Below are positions 7,462 to 14,564 of a stretch of DNA of 64,000 nt, piece by piece (within the stretch, counting starts at the first letter, position 1; every line of letters begins with the position of its first letter). The notes under the pieces are model-generated. The model was not told the origin of the DNA. It worked only from the letters and a program-made list of their open reading frames with translations, and made no database searches. Both the position numbers and the translations under genes were made by a program. This DNA is from RHLJ01 sp965222205 (GTDB lineage Bacteria > Bacteroidota > Rhodothermia > Balneolales > Balneolaceae), in NCBI GenBank assembly GCA_965222205.1, contig OZ244932.1, positions 3,348,001 through 3,412,000 of the forward strand, written 5' to 3'.

Positions 7462-7770
7462 TTAACCTCTTACTTTAGATCTGTTCGTTGTTTCATTCTT
7501 ATCAAGATCATTCTTAATCTCAATTTCGTCAAGAGAAATTTCAGCTTTTTCTTCCTCAGATGCAGTTTCTGTAACTATTGCTTCAAGATTCTCAATTCTG
7601 GATTTTAAGTTCAAGATCATTTTCCTAAGCTCCTGAGACTCTTTTGCGCTGGTGTAGCGCTTCTCTTCCATTTTCAATTCCTTTTCTTTAAAGGAGTAAA
7701 ACATTCCGCCAAGAGGAATTAGAATTCCTACAATAGCAACGAGAGCGTACCAAGGTAATCCAAAAAACAT
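7462..7770 (-). CDS. Small PspB-like membrane coiled-coil protein (first copy)
   Basis: A 102-residue protein. The ATG at 7770 gives MFFGLPWYALVAIVGILIPL, a membrane helix directly at the N-terminus; a TTG three codons upstream is less likely. A cytoplasmic coiled coil follows with LRKMILNLKSRIENLEAIV (about 53-71), the same RI..LEAI motif as in PspB and the next gene. An acidic tail follows. The gene lies between yggS and its paralogue with very tight downstream spacing, so it should be one operon. Homology to true PspB needs profile comparison. No PspA or PspC is in the window. Confidence 0.65.
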   Translation of the reverse strand: MFFGLPWYALVAIVGILIPLGGMFYSFKEKELKMEEKRYTSAKESQELRKMILNLKSRIENLEAIVTETASEEEKAEISLDEIEIKNDLDKNETTNRSKVRG

Positions 7771-7823
7771 AATGCCCAAATTTTAAAGGTTGTCAGCTAA
7801 AGTGGGATTCCTTACGCAATAAG

Positions 7824-8528
7824 TCAACCATAGTTTCGGGCACCAAAAATTGCGCTGCCAACCCTAACCATCGTTGAGCCTTCTTCTATTGCTACTTCAA
7901 AATCCCCGCTCATACCCATAGAAAGTTCTTTCAATTCAATATTTCCACCATTTAGATATTGGTGGTTTTCAAGAGTGGTACGAAGTAAAGCAAACTCATC
8001 TCTAACGTCTTCAGGATTATCCGTAAAAGTTGCCATCCCCATCAAACCCCGGATTTTAATATGGGGAAAGCTCTTTGCATGTTCAAGGATTCCGGCCAGC
8101 TCATCAATTTCACAACCGCTTTTTTGGTCTTCGCCGCTAATGTTCACCTGAATCAGAACATGTATAGTACGATCAGCAGAAGCGGCTCTTTTTTCAATTT
8201 CATCTAAATATTTTGCTTTGGAAACAGAATGAATCCAATCAACCCGATCAGCTATATATTTAATTTTATTGGATTGCATTGTTCCTATCATATGCCACTG
8301 GATGCCGGGTAATTCAACACTCTCCATCTTATCCTGAAGTTCCTGCATCCGGTTTTCGCCAAAGTGAAGTTGCCCTGAGATACAGGCTTCAATAATAGCC
8401 TCGTTGGGTTTGGTTTTACTAACGGCAATAAGGGTTATATCCTCTGGATTTCGCCCGGATTTTTCGCAAGCTAAACGAATTCTGTTCTTAATTTTAGCGA
8501 GATTTTCAGGTATTGAAGCCTCAGACAT
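7824..8528 (-). CDS. yggS: YggS family PLP homeostasis protein
   Basis: A 234-residue alanine-racemase-fold PLP-binding protein that buffers the cell's pyridoxal phosphate pool. Motifs seen are LIAVSKTKP with the Schiff-base lysine (Lys38), HFGENRMQE, WHMIGTMQSNKIKYI, VLIQVNISGEDQKSGC, IRGLMGMATF, and the phosphate-binding LSMGMSGDFEVAIEEGST ending in FGARNYG. Length is normal. It is the first gene of a minus-strand series running through the two PspB-like proteins and divIVA, the same yggS-divIVA association seen in many Gram-positives. Confidence 0.95.
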   Translation of the reverse strand: MSEASIPENLAKIKNRIRLACEKSGRNPEDITLIAVSKTKPNEAIIEACISGQLHFGENRMQELQDKMESVELPGIQWHMIGTMQSNKIKYIADRVDWIHSVSKAKYLDEIEKRAASADRTIHVLIQVNISGEDQKSGCEIDELAGILEHAKSFPHIKIRGLMGMATFTDNPEDVRDEFALLRTTLENHQYLNGGNIELKELSMGMSGDFEVAIEEGSTMVRVGSAIFGARNYG

Positions 8529-8722
8529 AGAAAAAAGTCGATTTCATAGTTAATTTTAAGTTATCAACATAAAGATAGCCTTTTATAATTCACGAATAAG
8601 CCTTATTTTTGGAAGCTCAAAGAAGACGTAAATTATATTACCAGTTGATACTGAACTTCTACTTTACCATACACCCTTTGTCGGGCTATTTATCGAAACC
8701 AAATTTTGAAAGGGTGAGATAA

Positions 8723-9784
8723 GTGGCAACCAGAATCCGGCATATCTCCACCTTTTTGAATCAATGGGCTCCCCCAAATATCAAATTGGACTACGACAAT
8801 GTTGGATTACTTGTAGGAGACCCAGACACCGAAGTATCTTCTATTCTCACCTGCCTTGATGTAACTGACGAAGTGGTTGCTGAAGCAATCAATAAAGATT
8901 GCGAACTTATTGTGGCACACCACCCGCTTATTTTTAATAAGATTGGTTCAATCAACCCAACTAATGAGCAAGGCCGTATCATTTATAAGTTGATAAAAAA
9001 TGATATCGGTTTATTAGTGGCACATACAAACCTTGATGCCGCACTTGACGGGGTCTCGTTTGTACTAGCCAATATCCTGGGGCTTGATAACCTTAGCTTT
9101 TTGGATAAGAGTTACGACATCAGCCGAAAAATCAGATTAGTAACTGAAGAAGAAGATGCAGAAGCGGTACTTAAAATTCTGAATTACTACTCAGCTGAGG
9201 AAGCGCACTATTTTGAAGTGGAAAACCGACAGCACGGGCTGAAATGCTTCGAAGCCATTATCGATAAACATCATGTGGCAGCGCTGCGTGTAGGATTGAA
9301 GAAAGAAGGTCTGCTTAAAGCGGGATCGTTTCAGGTTACTGAGTTGGCTTCCACTTCGCAGAATTTTGGGATGGGAGTTGTAGGAGAATATCCCGAAGGC
9401 GGAGTTGGTAAGAATGAGTTTCTCCATTTGGTTTCCAAAGCACTGAATGTACGTTCTGTACGCTATTCGGGCAATGTAGAGAGAATTCAACGAGTAGCTG
9501 TATGTGGAGGCTCCGGAATCTCATTAAAGAAAACTGCTATCGCAGCAGGCGCTCAGGCCTTTGTAACTGCGGATATCAAGTATCATGATTACTTCACAGA
9601 AAAGGAAGATTTCTTACTTGTTGATGTGGGCCACTACGAAAGTGAGTTTCCGATAGCCGAAGCTTTGAAAAATGAACTCGCTGATGCTTTTGAAGAAATA
9701 AACGTCTCAGTTACCCAAACGGTAACAAATCCAATGAAAATTTACGTGTCTGAAATTGAACCTCAACCCATTCATCCAAGTTGA
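8723..9784 (+). CDS. Nif3-like dinuclear metal centre protein
   Basis: A 353-residue member of the YbgI/YqfO (NIF3) family, whose hexamers hold two metal ions. The start is GTG at 8723, supported by a good ribosome site (AAAGGGTGAG) 5 bases upstream. Metal-ligand motifs are AHHPLIF (65-71), AHTNLDA (about 101-107) and the C-terminal DVGHYESEFP. The middle (about 130-235) is the PII-like insertion found in long YqfO-type members. The enzymatic role of the family is unsettled. It is followed without gap by the zinc-ribbon-family coiled-coil gene, a pairing known in many Bacteroidota. Confidence 0.9.
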   Translation: MATRIRHISTFLNQWAPPNIKLDYDNVGLLVGDPDTEVSSILTCLDVTDEVVAEAINKDCELIVAHHPLIFNKIGSINPTNEQGRIIYKLIKNDIGLLVAHTNLDAALDGVSFVLANILGLDNLSFLDKSYDISRKIRLVTEEEDAEAVLKILNYYSAEEAHYFEVENRQHGLKCFEAIIDKHHVAALRVGLKKEGLLKAGSFQVTELASTSQNFGMGVVGEYPEGGVGKNEFLHLVSKALNVRSVRYSGNVERIQRVAVCGGSGISLKKTAIAAGAQAFVTADIKYHDYFTEKEDFLLVDVGHYESEFPIAEALKNELADAFEEINVSVTQTVTNPMKIYVSEIEPQPIHPS

Positions 9785-9795
9785 ATAAGCCATCC

Positions 9796-10530
9796 ATGAA
9801 AGAAGTATTACAACAACTAGCAAATTTACAATACATCGATAGCCGAATCGATGAGATTAAGCAGCTCAGGGGAGATTTGCCGGAAGAAATTCTGGATATT
9901 GAAACAGATATCGCCCGGGGCGAGGCAAAACTAGCCAAATTAGAGAAAGAAGAGACAGATCTTACCGTTGAGTATGATAGCCTTAAACTGGAAATTCAGA
10001 GTTCTGAAGAGAAAGTAGCTAAATACGAAGATCAACAACTTGCTGTGCGAAATAATCGCGAGTACGATGCTTTAACCAAAGAGATTGAAGCTCAAAAGCA
10101 GGTGATTGAGAACGCTAAATCCCGCATCGAGGAAGTAGAAAAGCGAAAAGAAGAAATTGGACCTGAGCTTGAAGCTGCTAAAGAAGATCTTTCTCAAACC
10201 AGAGCCTTATTCGAGCAAAAGCAAAACAGCCTCGAAAAAGTAATGAAATCGACTGAAGATGAAGAAGGGGTGCTGGTTAAGAAAAGAAAAGAAGTCGAAA
10301 AAGGTATCGACGAGCGATATATGCGTAACTACAAGCGACTTAGAAATGGGTTAAATAACGGTATTGCTGTTGTTGCTATGGATCGCGGAGCAGCCCTTGG
10401 AATGGCACTCCCCCCACAAACACAGGTTGAAGTTCGTAGAATGAATAAAATCATTTTCGATGAAAACAGTGGGCGTATTGTAGTAGATCAATCCTTTTTT
10501 GATACCGCCAAAGAGCAGTTAACGATCTGA
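9796..10530 (+). CDS. Zinc-ribbon family (DUF164-type) coiled-coil protein lacking the zinc ligands
   Basis: A 244-residue protein with a long coiled coil (about 10-175) followed by a conserved C-terminal region, the layout of the bacterial C4-type zinc ribbon/CdsZ-like family. In related proteins the C-terminus has two CxxC knuckles (CGGC...CEYCGR type). Here the same positions read RGAALGMALPPQ and FDENSGRIVV, and the whole protein has no cysteine. The PPQ and GRI..D landmarks remain. The start is either the ATG at 9796 or a TTG at 9781 overlapping the Nif3 stop. It is translationally linked to the Nif3-like gene and ended by a terminator. Confidence 0.8.
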   Translation: MKEVLQQLANLQYIDSRIDEIKQLRGDLPEEILDIETDIARGEAKLAKLEKEETDLTVEYDSLKLEIQSSEEKVAKYEDQQLAVRNNREYDALTKEIEAQKQVIENAKSRIEEVEKRKEEIGPELEAAKEDLSQTRALFEQKQNSLEKVMKSTEDEEGVLVKKRKEVEKGIDERYMRNYKRLRNGLNNGIAVVAMDRGAALGMALPPQTQVEVRRMNKIIFDENSGRIVVDQSFFDTAKEQLTI

Positions 10531-10559
10531 TATTTTATTGATCACCACCAATTTATATA

Positions 10560-10588
10560 GGGAATTCCGGTTGGAATTCCCTTTTTTT
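10560..10588 (+). terminator. Intrinsic terminator after zinc-ribbon-family gene
   Basis: Perfect stem GGGAATTCC/GGAATTCCC (10560-10568 with 10573-10581), GGTT loop, then seven T. Confidence 0.9.
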
Positions 10589-10644
10589 GTTAAATGTAGT
10601 TTCCTTTGTCTGCCGATAGATAGGTTCCAAAAGGAGACATTTTT

Positions 10645-10739
10645 GTCATCCCGGACTTGATCCGGGATCTTTGTGTAGTATCTAAGCTGGATTTAAGCTA
10701 AAACCTTACCGCAAGATTCTGAAACGAGTTCAGGATGAC
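10645..10739. repeat. GTCAT...ATGAC intergenic repeat element
   Basis: A 95-bp element bounded by GTCATCC and GGATGAC as terminal inverted repeats, with an internal hairpin ATCCCGG/CCGGGAT (10649-10655 with 10663-10669). It is the clearest copy of a dispersed class also seen near 1723, 25247, 26006, 49527, 53017 and 60565. Confidence 0.7.
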
Positions 10740-10790
10740 CTGCAATTTTAGATCTGAATAGTTTGTGGATAAACCCGTACCTTTATTTTA

Positions 10791-11274
10791 AGGAAAGCCG
10801 GGTAGTCGCTTCACGCTTTGGCGTGGGGAGGAAAGTCCGGACACCAACAAGTACCGTGCTCAACGATCCTTCGGGCGAAGTTGAGGCCCGGCCGGGGCGA
10901 CCTTGCCGGGACAGATAGTGCAACAGAAAATAAACTACCCAATGCGGAGCATTGGGAAATTCCAAAACTTAAATTCCAAAAACCAAACAAATAAAAAGCA
11001 CTAAGTTTTAAATTTGAATATTAATGCTTGTTTGGAATTTGATGCTTTGAACTTGGAGTTTCCAATGCTTCGCATTGGGAAAAGGTGAAAAGGTGAGGTA
11101 AGAGCTCACCGTCCTGTACTGCGAAGTCGGGAGCTAGGTAAACCTCGCGGGGTGCAAGCTCATGTAGGTGGTATGCGCCGCTTGTCGTGACGCCACCGGG
11201 TGGAGTGCACCAGATAAATGATTACCGAACCACGCCTTGGCGTGGGGAACAAAATCCGGCTTACAGGCTTTCCT
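10791..11274 (+). ncRNA. rnpB: RNase P RNA (class A) with inserted element in P12
   Basis: Catalytic RNA of RNase P, which trims tRNA 5' ends. The P1 stem pairs AGGAAAGCC (10791-10799) with GGCTTTCCT (11266-11274). Conserved segments are GAGGAAAGTCCGGAC, GTGCAACAGAAA, the GGTGAAAAGGTGAGGTAAGAG stretch split around P12/P13, AGGTAAACC and the 3' AAAATCCGGCTTAC. At 484 nt it is longer than usual because P12 is replaced by a roughly 140-bp AT-rich element (10938-11079). A hairpin near the 3' end (11231-11244) closely copies P3. A strong terminator follows. Confidence 0.95.
10938..11079. repeat. AT-rich inverted-repeat element occupying rnpB P12
   Basis: Ends are CCAATGCGGAGCATTGG (10939-10955) and CCAATGCTTCGCATTGG (11062-11078), inverted copies with one mismatch that are each also a hairpin. 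Inside is an imperfect AT-rich palindrome built of AATTCCAAA-like words. TTTGGAATTTGATGCT (11031-11046) recurs inverted at 25081-25096, so the sequence belongs to a dispersed family. Confidence 0.7.
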
Positions 11275-11285
11275 GCTATAACATG

Positions 11286-11320
11286 AAAACCTCGCCCTAA
11301 AAGGGCGGGGTTTTGTTTTT
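11286..11320 (+). terminator. Intrinsic terminator after rnpB
   Basis: Stem AAAACCTCGCCCT/AGGGCGGGGTTTT (11286-11298 with 11302-11314) with a tiny loop and T tail. Confidence 0.9.
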
Positions 11321-11356
11321 ATTTGATTTAGAGTACATTACTAAAAATCACTTCCT

Positions 11357-12295
11357 ATGAGAGTATTTCTATCCATATTCTTTGTTCTGCTTCCGGGTAT
11401 TTTATTGGCTCAAATTGTTACCGAAGCTACATCCAATAAGTCTGAATATGTGTATGGAGAGTTAATGGAAGTAACTCTAAAAATAACGAATACCTCTGAT
11501 GAGCCTTTTGACTATAGGGGACCATCTACAGGTTTATCCTATGTTGAATCATTTTCAGGTATTGATACCAGTCCAAGGGGATGGACACTTGATGAACAAA
11601 GAGATACCCTTTGGGAAGGTCAGTCTATTGAAGTAATCTGGCAGATTATACCGGCATTTACAAGCTTCCCAACATTCACCGGCGAACAAACAGTAGAAAT
11701 GCAGATATGGGGAGTAACTGACTCAGTAAAATTTAATGCTCAGCAATATATAGGAGGAATGATAGATGTATACTTTGACAGAGATATTGTTGATAGTACT
11801 GAGGCGGTACAATATGCTGATTCTTTGAATATCAAAATCATTGAGGAATGTAAAGGATATAGTCCGCGACATCCTCGCTATTGTTGGGAAACAGATACTA
11901 TGTTGGTAGACACTTTGATAGCAAATTTGTTACTAGATGAAAAAATAATATCTGCAGAGATTGAGAATAGGTTTCAAATAGAGTCAATAAATTACATTAG
12001 AACTTCAACTGAAGGCTTTGGACTCGAACCAAGTGAGTTTTCTCTCTCACAAAATTATCCTAATCCATTTAACCCGGAAACAACAATTGAGTTTACTTTA
12101 GAAGAGGCCTCTTTTGTTGAATTATCAGTCTATGATTTGATGGGGAGAAAGGTTATTGAATTTGTGAGCAAAAGGTATTCACAAGGAGAATACTCGGTAT
12201 TATTTGATGCAAGAAATTTATCCAGTGGAACATATATCTATAAGCTCACTACAGAAAAAGGTACTATATCCAAGAAGCTAACACTTATTAAATGA
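11357..12295 (+). CDS. Secreted protein with T9SS type A sorting domain
   Basis: A 312-residue protein. It has a signal peptide (MRVFLSIFFVLLPGILLAQ), a beta-rich N-terminal region resembling an intracellular-proteinase-inhibitor/BsuPI-like fold (about 20-130; inference from SEYVYGELMEVTLKITNTS), a less conserved middle with CKGYSPRHPRYCW, and a C-terminal sorting domain (about 225-312). The last contains LSQNYPNPFNPETTIEF, VYDLMGRKV, LSSGTYIYKL and the end KKLTLIK. These C-terminal domains direct type IX secretion. No T9SS machinery gene is in this window. The molecular role of the passenger is unknown. Confidence 0.8.
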   Translation: MRVFLSIFFVLLPGILLAQIVTEATSNKSEYVYGELMEVTLKITNTSDEPFDYRGPSTGLSYVESFSGIDTSPRGWTLDEQRDTLWEGQSIEVIWQIIPAFTSFPTFTGEQTVEMQIWGVTDSVKFNAQQYIGGMIDVYFDRDIVDSTEAVQYADSLNIKIIEECKGYSPRHPRYCWETDTMLVDTLIANLLLDEKIISAEIENRFQIESINYIRTSTEGFGLEPSEFSLSQNYPNPFNPETTIEFTLEEASFVELSVYDLMGRKVIEFVSKRYSQGEYSVLFDARNLSSGTYIYKLTTEKGTISKKLTLIK

Positions 12296-12335
12296 CACTC
12301 TTTCCCAAGTGGAAAAAGGAGTATAAAGGAAAGGC

Positions 12336-12809
12336 TTACATATTTATTTTGTAATTACCCTTCACATTCCGTTCTATTTGCCGCTTCACGTCTTTCTCTT
12401 TTATACTATCCCGCTTGTCGAATTGCTTCTTACCTCTGGCCACTCCAATCAACACTTTTGCATAGCCTTTTTTAAAGTAGATTTTGAGAGGTATGATCGT
12501 GTTCCCTTTTTGGGAAACTGCTTTATCAAGTTCACGAATTTCTTTTTTGTTAAGTAGGAGTTTTCGAGGTCTGCGGGGATCATGATTGTAGTATGATCCC
12601 TGCTCATAGGGCTTGATATACAACTCTCTCAAAAACACCTCATCTCCCTGGATGAAGGCAAAGGCATCGGTAAAACTTGCCTTTCCTTGCCGGATAGACT
12701 TCACTTCGGTGCCTTGCAGCACAATCCCGGCCTCGTATGTTTCCTCGATGGAATAATCGTGGTAAGCCTTTCGGTTCTGGATGGTTGGGGTGTTTGTTTT
12801 TTCTGACAT
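12336..12809 (-). CDS. smpB: SsrA-binding protein SmpB
   Basis: A 157-residue tmRNA partner that brings tmRNA to stalled ribosomes in trans-translation. Signatures are NRKAYHDYSIEETYEAGIVL, GTEVKSIRQGKASF, YEQGSYYNHDPRRPRKLLL and a basic tail (ARGKKQFDKRDSIKEKD) typical of the mRNA-channel helix. Length is normal. It is a single gene between the T9SS protein and the small lipoprotein; tmRNA itself was not found in the window. Confidence 0.97.
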   Translation of the reverse strand: MSEKTNTPTIQNRKAYHDYSIEETYEAGIVLQGTEVKSIRQGKASFTDAFAFIQGDEVFLRELYIKPYEQGSYYNHDPRRPRKLLLNKKEIRELDKAVSQKGNTIIPLKIYFKKGYAKVLIGVARGKKQFDKRDSIKEKDVKRQIERNVKGNYKINM

Positions 12810-12884
12810 TTCTTTAAGACGAAGGACAACAGACTATTGACCAACGAAATTTTTTGTCATTCGTCGTTGGTCTTTTGTCATACA

Positions 12885-13304
12885 TTAAACCTCGAAGCCG
12901 AGAGCCTGGAGTTCCTGAACAATGGACTCATCCGGGCTGCGATCCGGAAAGGTGGAATAAATTCCTAAAATCTGCTCGATTTCACTGATGGCTTTTTCGT
13001 TGTCGGGATTCAGCTTCAGTACTTCTATATATTGAGCAAGGGCACCATTCATCTTATCCCTCATATTAGTAGTGTTCGAATCACGATATTCGAGATACAG
13101 CCCGTAATTAAGGTGAACTTTCTCTTTAAGTGTAGCTACTTCTTCGGATACTTCTAATCCCTCCAGAGTATTTAAAGCATCAACATACATGTCTTTCTCT
13201 ATGAGTGCGTCAATTTGAGTAGCTAAATTTTGTGGTGCTTGCTCTTGTGATTGTGAACAGGCAGAAGCTCCGATTACTAACAGAGCTATAAGAATTCGTT
13301 TCAT
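12885..13304 (-). CDS. Small TPR-like lipoprotein
   Basis: A 139-residue lipoprotein with leader MKRILIALLVIGASAC; the lipobox cysteine is residue 16. The rest is helical with two helix pairs resembling TPR units (IDALIEKDMYVDALNTLEGL and ALAQYIEVLKLNPDNEKAI). Its ATG overlaps the stop of the upstream site-2 protease gene (ATGA), so the two are translationally coupled. This may link it to the membrane-protease function, but no specific activity can be read from the sequence. Confidence 0.75.
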   Translation of the reverse strand: MKRILIALLVIGASACSQSQEQAPQNLATQIDALIEKDMYVDALNTLEGLEVSEEVATLKEKVHLNYGLYLEYRDSNTTNMRDKMNGALAQYIEVLKLNPDNEKAISEIEQILGIYSTFPDRSPDESIVQELQALGFEV

Positions 13305-14554
13305 GGACCAAATGTTTTAAAGGATAATGGATTCAGGCTTATACAAAGCACAAATATAAGCATACTTAGCCAGCCAATCACCTTTCTTGTAGGGGTAAGT
13401 GGTTTTTCAATCAATACGGGTGGATGTTCTACTTTTACAACAAAAGCGATAAAAATGGTCCAAAAAACCCAGATTAAAGAGGATTCAGGATCAGAATTGG
13501 CTCTTATTACATAGAGGTAAAATGCTGATCCGATAAGCGAAGCCGGGAGCATAGATGCGACCCAGTATTGCTCACGATAAAATGCTTTTTGCATAATCAG
13601 AAATAAAACTCCAATCCAGATCAACCAGGAAAGTATCCCAAAGTCATTATCCCAGTTCTTTGATGTAAGGTAGTCGTGTAGTAATGGGATGGCTTCAATT
13701 CCGGCTAGAATCGTAACGGCTGAAAAGAACAATCGGGCAACAATTTTGTGCTTTTTATATCCAATCAGGGAATATAATATATGTCCCCCATCCAACTGAC
13801 CAACCGGCATCAAATTAAGAGCAGTGAAAAATAATCCGAACCAACCTGCAAGCAGAAAGGGATAATGCTGTATTTCCCATAATGGTGGAGCTCCTTCAAA
13901 CAACGAGGAGAGAAAATTGTAGAGCGGGGTCCCTCCAAAAAAGAATACTGAAATTCCTTCTTCAATTTGCGGTTCCTCAGGAAATTCTCCGGTTTGATTA
14001 TAGTACTCGACCACATAATTATGATCTCCGAACTCGTTCAAATACCCCACATCCGGAAGAGTTGCAAAACCAATAAAAAGAACAATCAGCGAAATGATAA
14101 AACCAGCGATAGGGCCCGCTGCACCTATGTCGAACAGCTTCTTCGTTTCGTGGATCTGTTCTTTGATTCGAATGACCGCGCCTAATGTTCCGATGCCAAC
14201 CGGAAGTGGGATGTAATAGGGAAGAGAAACTTCGACTTTATGATATACTGCTGCAAAGTAATGCCCGAACTCGTGAAAGGTTAGAAAAGCGAGAAGAAGC
14301 GTAGCAAATAAAATACCACGCAAAAACCCTTCCTCAGAGGTTGGGATAAATCCCCAGAATGCTGTTTCCGAAGGAAGTCCAACCAAGATAGTACTAACAG
14401 TAGAAACCGAAATAAATGTAAGAACGAAAAGTCCGAGATGTTTCAGAATTGTTTTTGTATCAGGGCTATTCTTTTTAGGAGTCACAAAAACTTCCGGTTC
14501 GGGCTTTCTCTCTGGCTCGGGATAATAAAAAGATTCTTTTGATTCTTCGCTCAA
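13301..14554 (-). CDS. Site-2 protease family intramembrane metalloprotease (M50)
   Basis: A 417-residue polytopic membrane protein. The zinc motif FHEFGHYFAA (His94, Glu95, His98) and the distal ligand motif LNLMPVGQLDGGHILY (about 245-260) define an M50 site-2 protease. Such enzymes cleave transmembrane segments of anti-sigma factors or other proteins. A proline-rich cytoplasmic N-terminus precedes the first helix, and at least eight hydrophobic segments are visible. The start appears to be TTG at 14554, as no ATG exists before the first helix. It begins 10 bp after arginine deiminase and overlaps the downstream lipoprotein gene. Confidence 0.88.
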   Translation of the reverse strand: MSEESKESFYYPEPERKPEPEVFVTPKKNSPDTKTILKHLGLFVLTFISVSTVSTILVGLPSETAFWGFIPTSEEGFLRGILFATLLLAFLTFHEFGHYFAAVYHKVEVSLPYYIPLPVGIGTLGAVIRIKEQIHETKKLFDIGAAGPIAGFIISLIVLFIGFATLPDVGYLNEFGDHNYVVEYYNQTGEFPEEPQIEEGISVFFFGGTPLYNFLSSLFEGAPPLWEIQHYPFLLAGWFGLFFTALNLMPVGQLDGGHILYSLIGYKKHKIVARLFFSAVTILAGIEAIPLLHDYLTSKNWDNDFGILSWLIWIGVLFLIMQKAFYREQYWVASMLPASLIGSAFYLYVIRANSDPESSLIWVFWTIFIAFVVKVEHPPVLIEKPLTPTRKVIGWLSMLIFVLCISLNPLSFKTFGP

Positions 14555-14564
14555 TTCAGGGCTT

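Noticed and set aside
10938..11079. Intervening sequence removed from rnpB, or a split rnpB
   Set aside because: The insert replaces a known variable helix and can fold as an extended P12, so no excision needs to be assumed.
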